Origin: an uncultured Flavobacteriales bacterium
Lineage (GTDB): Bacteria > Bacteroidota > Bacteroidia > Flavobacteriales_E > Vicingaceae
Direction of reading: 5' to 3'
Length of the DNA stretch: 35,302 nt
Assembly: GCA_913048175.1 (NCBI GenBank)
Contig: CAJWVX010000016.1
Location: 1-35,302, forward strand
The position numbers were made by a program, and so were the translations under genes. Below the pieces are notes generated by a model. The model made no database searches and was not told where the DNA came from. It saw only the letters and a list, made by a program, of their open reading frames with translations. Below are positions 25,506 through 33,279 of this stretch, in pieces (the first letter of the stretch is position 1; each line of letters opens with the position of its first letter).

Positions 25506-26689
25506 AAGTTTTACAAATATGTTTAAAACCACCTTTTCCGGAGGTAGATGGTGGTTGTAAAGCAATGCATGCTATTACTCAAGGTTTTTTGGATAATGGA
25601 GTTGATGTAAAAGTATTAACTATTAGTACACCCAAACATCCGTTTCAAAAAGAAAAAATGTCAGATTCTTATCTCGAAAATACTGGAATTGAACATGTTT
25701 TTATTGACACTAAAGTAACTTTTATTGGAGTATTTCTAAATTTATTTTCTTCAAAATCATATAATTTAGAACGATTTTATAGCAAAAATTTTGAAAGCCT
25801 AATTTTAAAAGAATTAAAAGAGGCTAAGTATGATGTCGTTTTATTAGAAACGTTTTTTGTTACCGGTTACATAGAAGCCATAAGAGCAAATACTGAGGCT
25901 AAAGTTGTTTATCAGGCACAAAATATTGAACATGATATTTGGGAATTAAATGCTAAAAAGGAAAGTGGAATTAAAAAATGGTATTTAAATTTTTTAGCAA
26001 AACGATTAAAAAAAGCTGAAATTGATAACATACAAAAAGTAGATGGAATAATGCCCATTACGGATGCAGATAAAAATCGATTTACAGAGCTTGGAGCTAA
26101 AGTGCCAATGGTAACAATTCCTTTTGGAATAAACTTGCCTGATTATAAGTTTGAAATACCTCATTCAGGTAATAAAGTCTTTCATATAGGGAGTATGGAT
26201 TGGTCACCGAACCAAATTGGAATTAAATGGCTGTTGGATAATGTCTGGAAAGATGTTATACAAAATAATTCTGAGGCCAATCTAAATTTAGCTGGAAGAG
26301 GAATACCAGATTGGTTAAAAACCAATAAAAAGGAGAATATTACTGTTGTTGGTGAGGTAGATAGCGCAATTGATTTTATTAATGAGAATAATATTATGGT
26401 TGTTCCATTGCTTACAGGAAGTGGAATGCGAATAAAGATAATAGAAGGAATGGTGCTGGGGAAAATAGTTATTACAACATCTATTGGAGCTGAAGGGATT
26501 AGTTATACTGATAAAAAGAATATTGTAATTGCCAACTCTCCCAAGGAATTCTCTAAAGCAATACGTTATTATTTAGAAAATGAAAGTAAACAGATTGAAA
26601 TAGGGAAAGAAGCGAGAAAGTTGATGGAAAGTAATTATGATAATAACATTATCATAAACAATTTAATAGACTTTTGTAAAAAGTTATAA
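25502..26689 (+). CDS. GT4-type glycosyltransferase
   Basis: A 395-residue GT-B-fold enzyme. The N terminus MKVLQICLKPPFPEVDGGCK has the acceptor-side glycine-rich loop. The nucleotide-sugar half contains VFHIGSMDWSPNQIGIKWLL and the donor-binding segment VPLLTGSGMRIKIIEGMVLG with the E of the EX7E-type motif, followed by SIGAEGI. It probably adds a sugar to a lipid-linked or LPS glycan on the cytoplasmic face. The gene overlaps the LptF/LptG gene by 4 bp and precedes a second GT4 by 5 bp, which suggests the same glycan pathway. Donor and acceptor are unknown. Confidence 0.88.
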   Translation: MKVLQICLKPPFPEVDGGCKAMHAITQGFLDNGVDVKVLTISTPKHPFQKEKMSDSYLENTGIEHVFIDTKVTFIGVFLNLFSSKSYNLERFYSKNFESLILKELKEAKYDVVLLETFFVTGYIEAIRANTEAKVVYQAQNIEHDIWELNAKKESGIKKWYLNFLAKRLKKAEIDNIQKVDGIMPITDADKNRFTELGAKVPMVTIPFGINLPDYKFEIPHSGNKVFHIGSMDWSPNQIGIKWLLDNVWKDVIQNNSEANLNLAGRGIPDWLKTNKKENITVVGEVDSAIDFINENNIMVVPLLTGSGMRIKIIEGMVLGKIVITTSIGAEGISYTDKKNIVIANSPKEFSKAIRYYLENESKQIEIGKEARKLMESNYDNNIIINNLIDFCKKL

Positions 26690-26694
26690 GGCAT

Positions 26695-27864
26695 ATGAAA
26701 ATATTTGTTTTACTTTCCAGATTTCCTTATCCCCTTGAAAAAGGAGATAAATTGCGCGTTTTCAATCAAATAAAGGAACTTTCAAAGAAACATGAAGTTA
26801 TTCTTTGTGCTTTATCAGCCGAAAAAGTAGAGCAATCATCTATTGATGTACTATCTGAGTACTGTTCTAAAATTGAGGTTATTAAATTGTCTAAAATTAA
26901 GATTTACTGGAATTTGATTAAGTGCCTATTGTTCACTGATCAATCGTTGCAGGTTGCTTATTTCTATAATTCTTCTGCACAAAAGAAGATAGATGGCTTT
27001 CTTACTAAATATAAACCAGATCATATTTATTGTCAATTAATTAGGGTGACAGAGTATGTTCGTCATTCTAAAATCCCTAAAACTTTAGATTATATGGATG
27101 CCTTGGCAAGAGGTATGGAAAGAAGGATAGAAGACGCTCCGTTTTATTTAAAATGGTCCTTAAAAACAGAGACTACTCGATTGAAACGTTACGAACATTT
27201 TATTTTTGATGATTTTGATCATCATACTATAATTTCAGAACAAGATAGAGAACTTATTGTTCATATTAAAAATGAGGATATCAAAATTGTTAAAAATGGC
27301 GTTGATTATGATACGTTTAAATATGGCGAGTTACCAAAAGAATATGATTTAATATTTACTGGTAATATGGGCTACCCTCCAAATGTAGATAGTGTTGTTT
27401 ATTTGGTATATAATGTAATGCCTTTAGTTTGGAAAGAAAAACCAGAGGTTAAATTGATTATAGTTGGAGCTCAGCCATCAGCTAAAGTTTTAAAGTTGAA
27501 ATCCGAGAAAGTAATTGTTACTGGATGGGTTGAAGAGATTTCATCTTACTATCAAAAATCTAAAGTTTTTATTGCTCCAATGCAAATTGGTACAGGACTT
27601 CAGAATAAATTGTTAGAAGCTATGGCTATGAAATTACCATGTATTACTTCTCAATTAGCAAATAATGCACTCGGTGCTATTCACAAAGAGAATATTTTAA
27701 TTGGAAATACTGACGAAGATTATAAGAAACATATACTCATGTTGATTGATGACGCAAATTATCAAAAAGAATTAGCAGAAAAAGGATATCATTTTGTAAA
27801 AGAAAATTATACATGGGAAGGAAGTACAGCAATTTTAGACAAACTGATAACTACATCTCATTAA
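26695..27864 (+). CDS. GT4-type glycosyltransferase (exosortase/EPS-associated sugar transferase-like)
   Basis: A 389-residue GT-B-fold enzyme. It opens with MKIFVLLSRFPYPLEKGDKL. The middle (PKTLDYMDALARGMERRI) is like the segment conserved in the sugar transferase group TIGR03087, where a D-x-D-S pattern occurs. The donor site shows LIFTGNMGYPPNVDSV and IAPMQIGTGLQNKLLEAMAM, with the Glu-x7-Glu-like spacing. It is only distantly similar to the GT4 before it and is not a recent duplicate. Its role is likely in surface polysaccharide or LPS outer-core assembly. Confidence 0.87.
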   Translation: MKIFVLLSRFPYPLEKGDKLRVFNQIKELSKKHEVILCALSAEKVEQSSIDVLSEYCSKIEVIKLSKIKIYWNLIKCLLFTDQSLQVAYFYNSSAQKKIDGFLTKYKPDHIYCQLIRVTEYVRHSKIPKTLDYMDALARGMERRIEDAPFYLKWSLKTETTRLKRYEHFIFDDFDHHTIISEQDRELIVHIKNEDIKIVKNGVDYDTFKYGELPKEYDLIFTGNMGYPPNVDSVVYLVYNVMPLVWKEKPEVKLIIVGAQPSAKVLKLKSEKVIVTGWVEEISSYYQKSKVFIAPMQIGTGLQNKLLEAMAMKLPCITSQLANNALGAIHKENILIGNTDEDYKKHILMLIDDANYQKELAEKGYHFVKENYTWEGSTAILDKLITTSH

Positions 27865-27876
27865 AAAAAGATTAAA

Positions 27877-28692
27877 ATGGAAGAATTAAGATTAAAGATT
27901 GAAGAAGCATGGGATAATAGAGAACTTCTGAAAAATGAAGATACTCAGAAAAAAATTAGAGAAGTTATTGAATTATTGGATAAAGGAATATTAAGAGTTG
28001 CAGAACCAGATGGAGATGATTGGAAAGTAAATGAATGGATTAAAAAAGCTGTGGTTCTTTATTTTCCAATTCAAAAAATGGAAACTATTGAGGTTGGTCC
28101 TTTTGAATTTCATGATAAGATGAAGTTGAAAACGAACTATGCAGCATTAGGAGTTAGAGTTGTACCTCATGCTGTTGCAAGATATGGATCTTACCTTTCC
28201 AAGGGGGTTATAATGATGCCTTCGTATGTTAACATTGGAGCTTATGTTGATGCTGGCACAATGGTGGATACTTGGGCAACAGTTGGCTCTTGTGCTCAAA
28301 TTGGTAAAGATGTACATTTAAGTGGCGGAGTAGGTATTGGGGGTGTTTTAGAACCCTTGCAAGCAGCGCCAGTTGTAATTGAAGATGGTTGTTTTGTTGG
28401 TTCAAGGTGTATAGTTGTTGAAGGAATAAGAGTTAGAAAAGAAGCTGTATTAGGAGCTAATGTTGTTTTAACGAAATCAACTAAAATTATTGATGTGAGT
28501 GGTGATACGCCAATTGAATATAAAGGAGAAGTTCCTGAGCGTTCTGTGGTTATTCCAGGGTCTTACGTTAAAGAATTCCCCGCAGGAAGTTTTAATGTTC
28601 CTTGTGCATTAATTATTGGAAAAAGAAAAGCAAGTACAGATTTAAAAACATCATTAAATGATGCTTTGAGAGAATATAATGTAGCAGTATAG
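27877..28692 (+). CDS. dapD: 2,3,4,5-tetrahydropyridine-2,6-dicarboxylate N-succinyltransferase
   Basis: A 271-residue left-handed beta-helix acyltransferase, close to the usual length of about 274. The helical N-terminal domain (ELRLKIEEAWDNRELL) is followed by GVRVVPHAVARYGSYLSKGV. Hexapeptide repeats (NIGAYVDAGTMVDTWATVGS, then GVGIGGVLEPLQAAPVVIED) carry the active-site region, and the succinyl-CoA-binding part is at the end (IPGSYVKEF, CALIIGKRK). It makes N-succinyl-L-2-amino-6-ketopimelate on the way to meso-diaminopimelate and lysine. It sits between glycosyltransferase genes, 12 bp after the previous stop and 1 bp before the next start. Confidence 0.96.
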   Translation: MEELRLKIEEAWDNRELLKNEDTQKKIREVIELLDKGILRVAEPDGDDWKVNEWIKKAVVLYFPIQKMETIEVGPFEFHDKMKLKTNYAALGVRVVPHAVARYGSYLSKGVIMMPSYVNIGAYVDAGTMVDTWATVGSCAQIGKDVHLSGGVGIGGVLEPLQAAPVVIEDGCFVGSRCIVVEGIRVRKEAVLGANVVLTKSTKIIDVSGDTPIEYKGEVPERSVVIPGSYVKEFPAGSFNVPCALIIGKRKASTDLKTSLNDALREYNVAV

Positions 28693-28693
28693 G

Positions 28694-29656
28694 TTGAATA
28701 AATTCTTAATCATACAAACTGCCTTTATTGGTGATGTTATTTTAGCAACAGCTATTATTGAAAAATTGAATCAGTTTTATCCTGATGCAAAAATCGATTT
28801 TTTGTTAAGGAAAGGGAATGAAGGTTTATTAGAAAATCATCCTATTATTAATGATATTCTTATTTGGGATAAAAAAAACAAGAAATATGATAACCTAAAA
28901 GCAATATCAAGAAGTGTTAAACGACAACATTATGATGTTGTGGTAAATTTGCAACGATTTGCATCCAGCGGTATGATAACCGCTTTTTCTGGTGCTAAGC
29001 AGAAGTTAGGCTTTAAGAAAAACCCTTTGTCATTTTCTTTTACAAAAAGAGTTGAACATAAAATAGGAAACGGTACTCATGAGGTTGAAAGAAATCAGCA
29101 ACTTATTGCTGATTTAACTGAAGATATTGCTTCAAAACCTAAACTATATCCATCCAATAAAGATTATTCAGATATTGAAGAATATAAAAAAAAGGATTAT
29201 GTATGCATGGCACCAACTTCAGTTTGGGCTACAAAAGAATTGCCAAAGCAGCAATGGGTTAAATTGATCAACAAAACAAACGATCAAACAATTGTTTATT
29301 TATTAGGTGGTTCTGTGGATACTAATAAATGTGAAGAAATTAAACAGTTGACAAATAACAAAAACGTAATTAATTTATCCGGTAAACTTTCTTTTTTAGC
29401 TTCAGCTGCTTTAATGCAGCATGCTCAAATGAATTATGTTAATGATTCAGCTCCATTGCACATCGCTTCGGCAATGAATGCTCCTGTTACGGCCTATTTT
29501 TGTTCAACTGTTCCTAGTTTTGGGTTCGGACCTCTCTCAGATAATAAAACTATTGTTGAGGTAAAAGAAGACTTAGAATGTCGACCATGTGGAGTGCACG
29601 GGAAAAAAGAATGTCCTAAAGAACATTTTAATTGTGGTTTTAAAATAGATATTTAA
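28694..29656 (+). CDS. GT9-family glycosyltransferase (heptosyltransferase-like)
   Basis: A 320-residue protein starting with TTG one base after the dapD stop. MNKFLIIQTAFIGDVILATA is the classic glycine-containing N-terminal loop of ADP-heptose:LPS heptosyltransferases. YVNDSAPLHIASAMNAPVTA is the donor-binding signature of GT9. The cysteine-rich end (LECRPCGVHGKKECPKEH) is common in this family. It should transfer a heptose or related sugar to the LPS core, fitting the LptF/LptG and GT4 genes upstream. Exact substrates are not readable. Confidence 0.9.
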   Translation: MNKFLIIQTAFIGDVILATAIIEKLNQFYPDAKIDFLLRKGNEGLLENHPIINDILIWDKKNKKYDNLKAISRSVKRQHYDVVVNLQRFASSGMITAFSGAKQKLGFKKNPLSFSFTKRVEHKIGNGTHEVERNQQLIADLTEDIASKPKLYPSNKDYSDIEEYKKKDYVCMAPTSVWATKELPKQQWVKLINKTNDQTIVYLLGGSVDTNKCEEIKQLTNNKNVINLSGKLSFLASAALMQHAQMNYVNDSAPLHIASAMNAPVTAYFCSTVPSFGFGPLSDNKTIVEVKEDLECRPCGVHGKKECPKEHFNCGFKIDI

Positions 29657-29663
29657 AATAATT

Positions 29664-31115
29664 TTATTCTTTGAGTTTAGTCTCTACCCAGTTAAGGTAG
29701 TCAAAATATTGAAATGCCTTAACTTCATACTTATCTGATTTTAAAATTTTTAGCTTATGGGCTAATTTTTCTAATTCTATAACTACACTTCTATTAACGA
29801 GGTAACTTTCGTGTTTTGTTAAGAATCTAATTAATAGTTTTTCTACATCGTAAAGCCGATTTTTCTTTTTAAGATAATTACTGGTGGATTTAGATATATA
29901 TTCAAGTGTAAAATCATTTCCTAATTCAAAATGAATTAAAAGGTTGAATAATTTTATGGTATTCATAAAATCCCCTCTCGATTTGAATTTTGAATCATTT
30001 AAGATTTCATTAGACCACCATAAAGCTTTTTTGAATTTTTTTTGATAGAAAAAAGAAAGGCTTAATTGAAAGTATAAGTCATATAATTGAGCCTTTCCAA
30101 TGAATGGAATATGCTTTGGGATCTCATTTTCTATAAGTTCTAAATCGTCAACTTTTCCTAGTTGAAAAAGGAGGATGTTCTTGTAGAAAAATGCGCTTGA
30201 TAATGCTTTTTGAGATTTTCTCACAGAATCAATTTGTTCAATCTTAGAATAGGATTTAGTGGTGTTGAAAACTAAATCATATTTCTTATCAGCAAGCTGA
30301 GCATTTCCTAAAATAAAATAACAACTAACATATCCAATAGGAGTGTGGTTTATGAGATGTTGGTTGGTTTCATAGTGAGTAATAATTAATTGAACATATT
30401 TAAGAACCATATCATTGTTTCCGGCAACCATATTGTAGGTAAGTTGTACCGAAATTTGATGCAATCTTGCTCTTTTTGTTAATGCATTCTTTTCATCCCT
30501 AACTAACTTGTTATTGATTAAATTATCAAAGGGTTCTAAATCTTTTTCATCTCTTATTACTCCTTTGGATAAATTTTCATGATAACCTTTTGTTGTAAGT
30601 TCCTTTAGTGATAATAGATTTTCAACTAAATCAAGTAAGTGCTTATCTTCATTAATTAGATTAACAACATCACCATACTTTTGATCTTTTAAAAGAAGTT
30701 CTTCATGTAATTCTGATAGCAATAACTCTTGGCGAAGTAATTCATTTTTATTAGCCAATTTTCTAGCTTTTAGCACTAAATCAACTGCTTGGCTGTATAG
30801 TCCTTTTTGAAAAAGAATATCAATACTAATTAAGTAGTCGTATATTTTTCTCCTGTCCGAATTTTGAGAATGAAATGCATTTAGACTTTTTAGAATTAGT
30901 CGGTATAAGTAGTTTTTTTCAGCAGATACATTTTTTACGAAATCTTGCTTAATAAGTATAGCATTATTAACGTTGGGTTCTTTATCTATAAAATCAAATA
31001 ATTTAGAATAATCATTTTCATCTCCAATCACATGGCGTTGAGAAAATATTTTAAAAAACCTTTTCTCAGACATTGTCAAAGAGAAAATAAGGTCGAATAA
31101 CGGTTCTTGTTTCAT
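29664..31115 (-). CDS. Uncharacterised helical repeat (TPR-like) protein of Bacteroidota
   Basis: A 483-residue, all-helical soluble protein without signal peptide. The N terminus (FSLTMSEKRFFKIFSQRHV followed by NDYSKLFDFI) matches a Bacteroidota-wide family I have seen only as hypothetical. Helix pairs such as LFQKGLYSQAVDLVLKARKL and YFILGNAQLADKKYDLVFN suggest TPR-like repeats and hence protein-protein contacts. No catalytic motif is seen. It converges on the GT9 gene with only 7 bp between stops and has its own promoter region at its right end. Confidence 0.75.
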   Translation of the reverse strand: MKQEPLFDLIFSLTMSEKRFFKIFSQRHVIGDENDYSKLFDFIDKEPNVNNAILIKQDFVKNVSAEKNYLYRLILKSLNAFHSQNSDRRKIYDYLISIDILFQKGLYSQAVDLVLKARKLANKNELLRQELLLSELHEELLLKDQKYGDVVNLINEDKHLLDLVENLLSLKELTTKGYHENLSKGVIRDEKDLEPFDNLINNKLVRDEKNALTKRARLHQISVQLTYNMVAGNNDMVLKYVQLIITHYETNQHLINHTPIGYVSCYFILGNAQLADKKYDLVFNTTKSYSKIEQIDSVRKSQKALSSAFFYKNILLFQLGKVDDLELIENEIPKHIPFIGKAQLYDLYFQLSLSFFYQKKFKKALWWSNEILNDSKFKSRGDFMNTIKLFNLLIHFELGNDFTLEYISKSTSNYLKKKNRLYDVEKLLIRFLTKHESYLVNRSVVIELEKLAHKLKILKSDKYEVKAFQYFDYLNWVETKLKE

Positions 31116-31200
31116 ATAAAGTAAATATACATTATATAATTCAGACTTTTTATATCTTGATTATAAGGTAATTTTTTTTCTGTATTTTTAATTTATCTTT

Positions 31201-31230
31201 ATTTTTAGACATATTTTTAGACATATTTTT
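31201..31230. repeat. 12-bp tandem repeat abutting a start codon
   Basis: ATTTTTAGACAT occurs twice in tandem (31201-31212, 31213-31224), followed by a half unit ATTTTT (31225-31230). The start codon at 31231 follows directly. Copy-number change would alter the 5' leader length in steps of 12 bp without affecting the frame. Confidence 0.85.
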
Positions 31231-33009
31231 ATGAGATCATTTAATTTAAAAACAACCATACTTTTTTTGCTTCTTCCTTTTTTTGGGAAATCACAGATTT
31301 ATGATACTTTAATTACAGAGCATTTTGATAATATCACAAATATGACTAGCTCTGCTGGGTTTGGTGGTGTAATAAGTAGTAGTACTTGCGGAAGTGCTAA
31401 TATATTTAATACAACCACAGATTCTAGAGCTTTAAATTGTGTTCATTATGAGCCATCAAGTTCTGTATTTGTTTGTTCAGATAAAGATGCTGTTGGAGTA
31501 GGTGCTGGAGCAGTGTCAGTTGAAATGTTAACCTATACCGCTGTTGATAATGATGAAATTGGTTTTGTGGGATACTTTGCAGCCTATGATTTTAATAATT
31601 TAGAAACAGCTGAAATAGTTGAATTATTCTATAGTACAGATAATGGGTTAACGTATACGTCATTTCTTATTTTGACAGGAAACTCTACTGAGAACCCTAG
31701 TTATTCCGCTCCTTCTTCGACTCAAGAAGGTTTTTCTTGTAGTGATGGTAGTGCTGCTGTACAGTCTGAGTTTATTAATAAAGAGTTTTCTATTGGAAAT
31801 AATTTAAGTGGTCAAATCATTAAAATTAAAGTTGAATTTAGTGGTTTTACTAGTGGAAGTGAGGGGGTCGTTTTGGATGAGTTTAGTTTGGTGAAAGTTA
31901 GAAATATATTAGCTTCAGAAAATTTTGATAATACTACATTTTTAACAACTTCAACTGGAGCATTTAATACGGCTACAGAAGGTAGCTGTAATGGTAGTTC
32001 TTTATATAATTGCACATCTAATATGGCTACACCATCAAATGCATTAGATTGTTTAGGTGGAGAGGATGGTAATGTGTTTGTTATGACTGGTGGTGGTGTT
32101 GCTTCTGGAGCTGAGTTAGAAATGTTAACTTATACCACTATTGATAATAACGAGATATCCTTTAGGGGGAGTTTTGCTTCTTTCGGAACTGACCAAAATA
32201 CTGATAACTTCATAGTAGTTGCCTATAGCACTGATAACGGCAGCACTTATACGGATGCTTTTACTGTAACGGGAATCGATGGTGGTTCTGGAACTGATTG
32301 GCATAGTATTTCTGATGGAACTTCTACAATAGGTAGATCATTTATTAAAAAAGGTTTTGTTATTGGTAGTAATTTAAGTGGAAGTACTATAAAAATTAAG
32401 ATAACGTATGATACTTATACAAATGGAGGTGATGGAATTGCAATTGATAAGTTTAGGCTTGAAGGTTCTTTAATGAATACTCTTCCTGTAACTTTGGTAG
32501 ATTTTTCTACTAAATTATTTGGCGAAAAAGTTCATTTGAATTGGAGTACCTCTTCAGAGATTAATAATGATTATTTTACTTTAGAAAGAAGTTTAGATGG
32601 TGAAAAATTTAATGAAATAACTATTGTTGAAGGTGCTGGAAATAGTAATAATTTATTAAAATATAACTTTATTGATGATGAAAACACTTTGTCAGGAACT
32701 GTTTATTATAGATTGAAACAAACAGATTATGATGGTAAAAATTCATATTCGAAAACGACATCTGTTAATGTAAAATTAGAAAACATAAATAGATGGTCTA
32801 TTTTCCCAAACCCAGCAAAAGAGATGTTAAATTTCGAGGGTGATGTAGTTAAAGTTGAATTAGTAAATATTTTAGGGGAATCAGTTGAGGGTATTGAGTT
32901 TGTAAATTCAAGATTAACTTTTGATAAAGTTGCTAATGGAACATATTTAGTTAGAGTTTGGTTTAATGATGGAAATACAAGCCTAAAAAAACTAGTTGTA
33001 AACCACTAA
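31231..33009 (+). CDS. Secreted type IX secretion cargo protein with internal duplication
   Basis: A 592-residue exported protein. The signal peptide (LKTTILFLLLPFFGKSQ) ends near residue 21. Two homologous beta-rich modules follow, at about 25-222 and 225-410. Each opens ..EHFDN/SENFDNTT, carries a Cys-containing loop (SSTCGSANIF / EGSCNGSSLYNC) and passes through EMLTYT...DN.EI.F.G.FA. A linker domain (LPVTLVDFSTKLFGEKVHLNWS, then YYRLKQTDYDGK) precedes a C-terminal sorting domain: WSIFPNPAKEMLNFEGDVVK, NILGESVEG, and GTYLVRVWF...KKLVV. The last is the type A T9SS signal, so the protein is exported and likely attached to the surface. Function is unknown; adhesion or carbohydrate binding is possible. 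Confidence 0.88.
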   Translation: MRSFNLKTTILFLLLPFFGKSQIYDTLITEHFDNITNMTSSAGFGGVISSSTCGSANIFNTTTDSRALNCVHYEPSSSVFVCSDKDAVGVGAGAVSVEMLTYTAVDNDEIGFVGYFAAYDFNNLETAEIVELFYSTDNGLTYTSFLILTGNSTENPSYSAPSSTQEGFSCSDGSAAVQSEFINKEFSIGNNLSGQIIKIKVEFSGFTSGSEGVVLDEFSLVKVRNILASENFDNTTFLTTSTGAFNTATEGSCNGSSLYNCTSNMATPSNALDCLGGEDGNVFVMTGGGVASGAELEMLTYTTIDNNEISFRGSFASFGTDQNTDNFIVVAYSTDNGSTYTDAFTVTGIDGGSGTDWHSISDGTSTIGRSFIKKGFVIGSNLSGSTIKIKITYDTYTNGGDGIAIDKFRLEGSLMNTLPVTLVDFSTKLFGEKVHLNWSTSSEINNDYFTLERSLDGEKFNEITIVEGAGNSNNLLKYNFIDDENTLSGTVYYRLKQTDYDGKNSYSKTTSVNVKLENINRWSIFPNPAKEMLNFEGDVVKVELVNILGESVEGIEFVNSRLTFDKVANGTYLVRVWFNDGNTSLKKLVVNH

Positions 33010-33279
33010 AGAGAAATTGCTAAGTTGTTCAATATTATTTAATAAAATGTTTCAGCGAATTTCTAATCATTTACTAAAAAAATATCACAATTATCTGTTT
33101 GATAGTAGTTGTAATATTTTGTTATTTAAGTTACTGATATTAGAAGGTTGTTAACTGCTCGTATATAGTAGTATTAGGTAATCATTTTAGAAAAAAAATC
33201 AGACGCTTTAATTTTATCGGTTTTCTCTAGTAATAGATCAAATTATTTTAACGAAATTTATTATTTAAATTATTTTGTT

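Noticed and set aside
33012-33036. Similarity of GCTAAGT...TGTTCAAT after the T9SS gene to the leader at 1078-1100
   Set aside because: Short AT-rich match with different spacing; likely chance.
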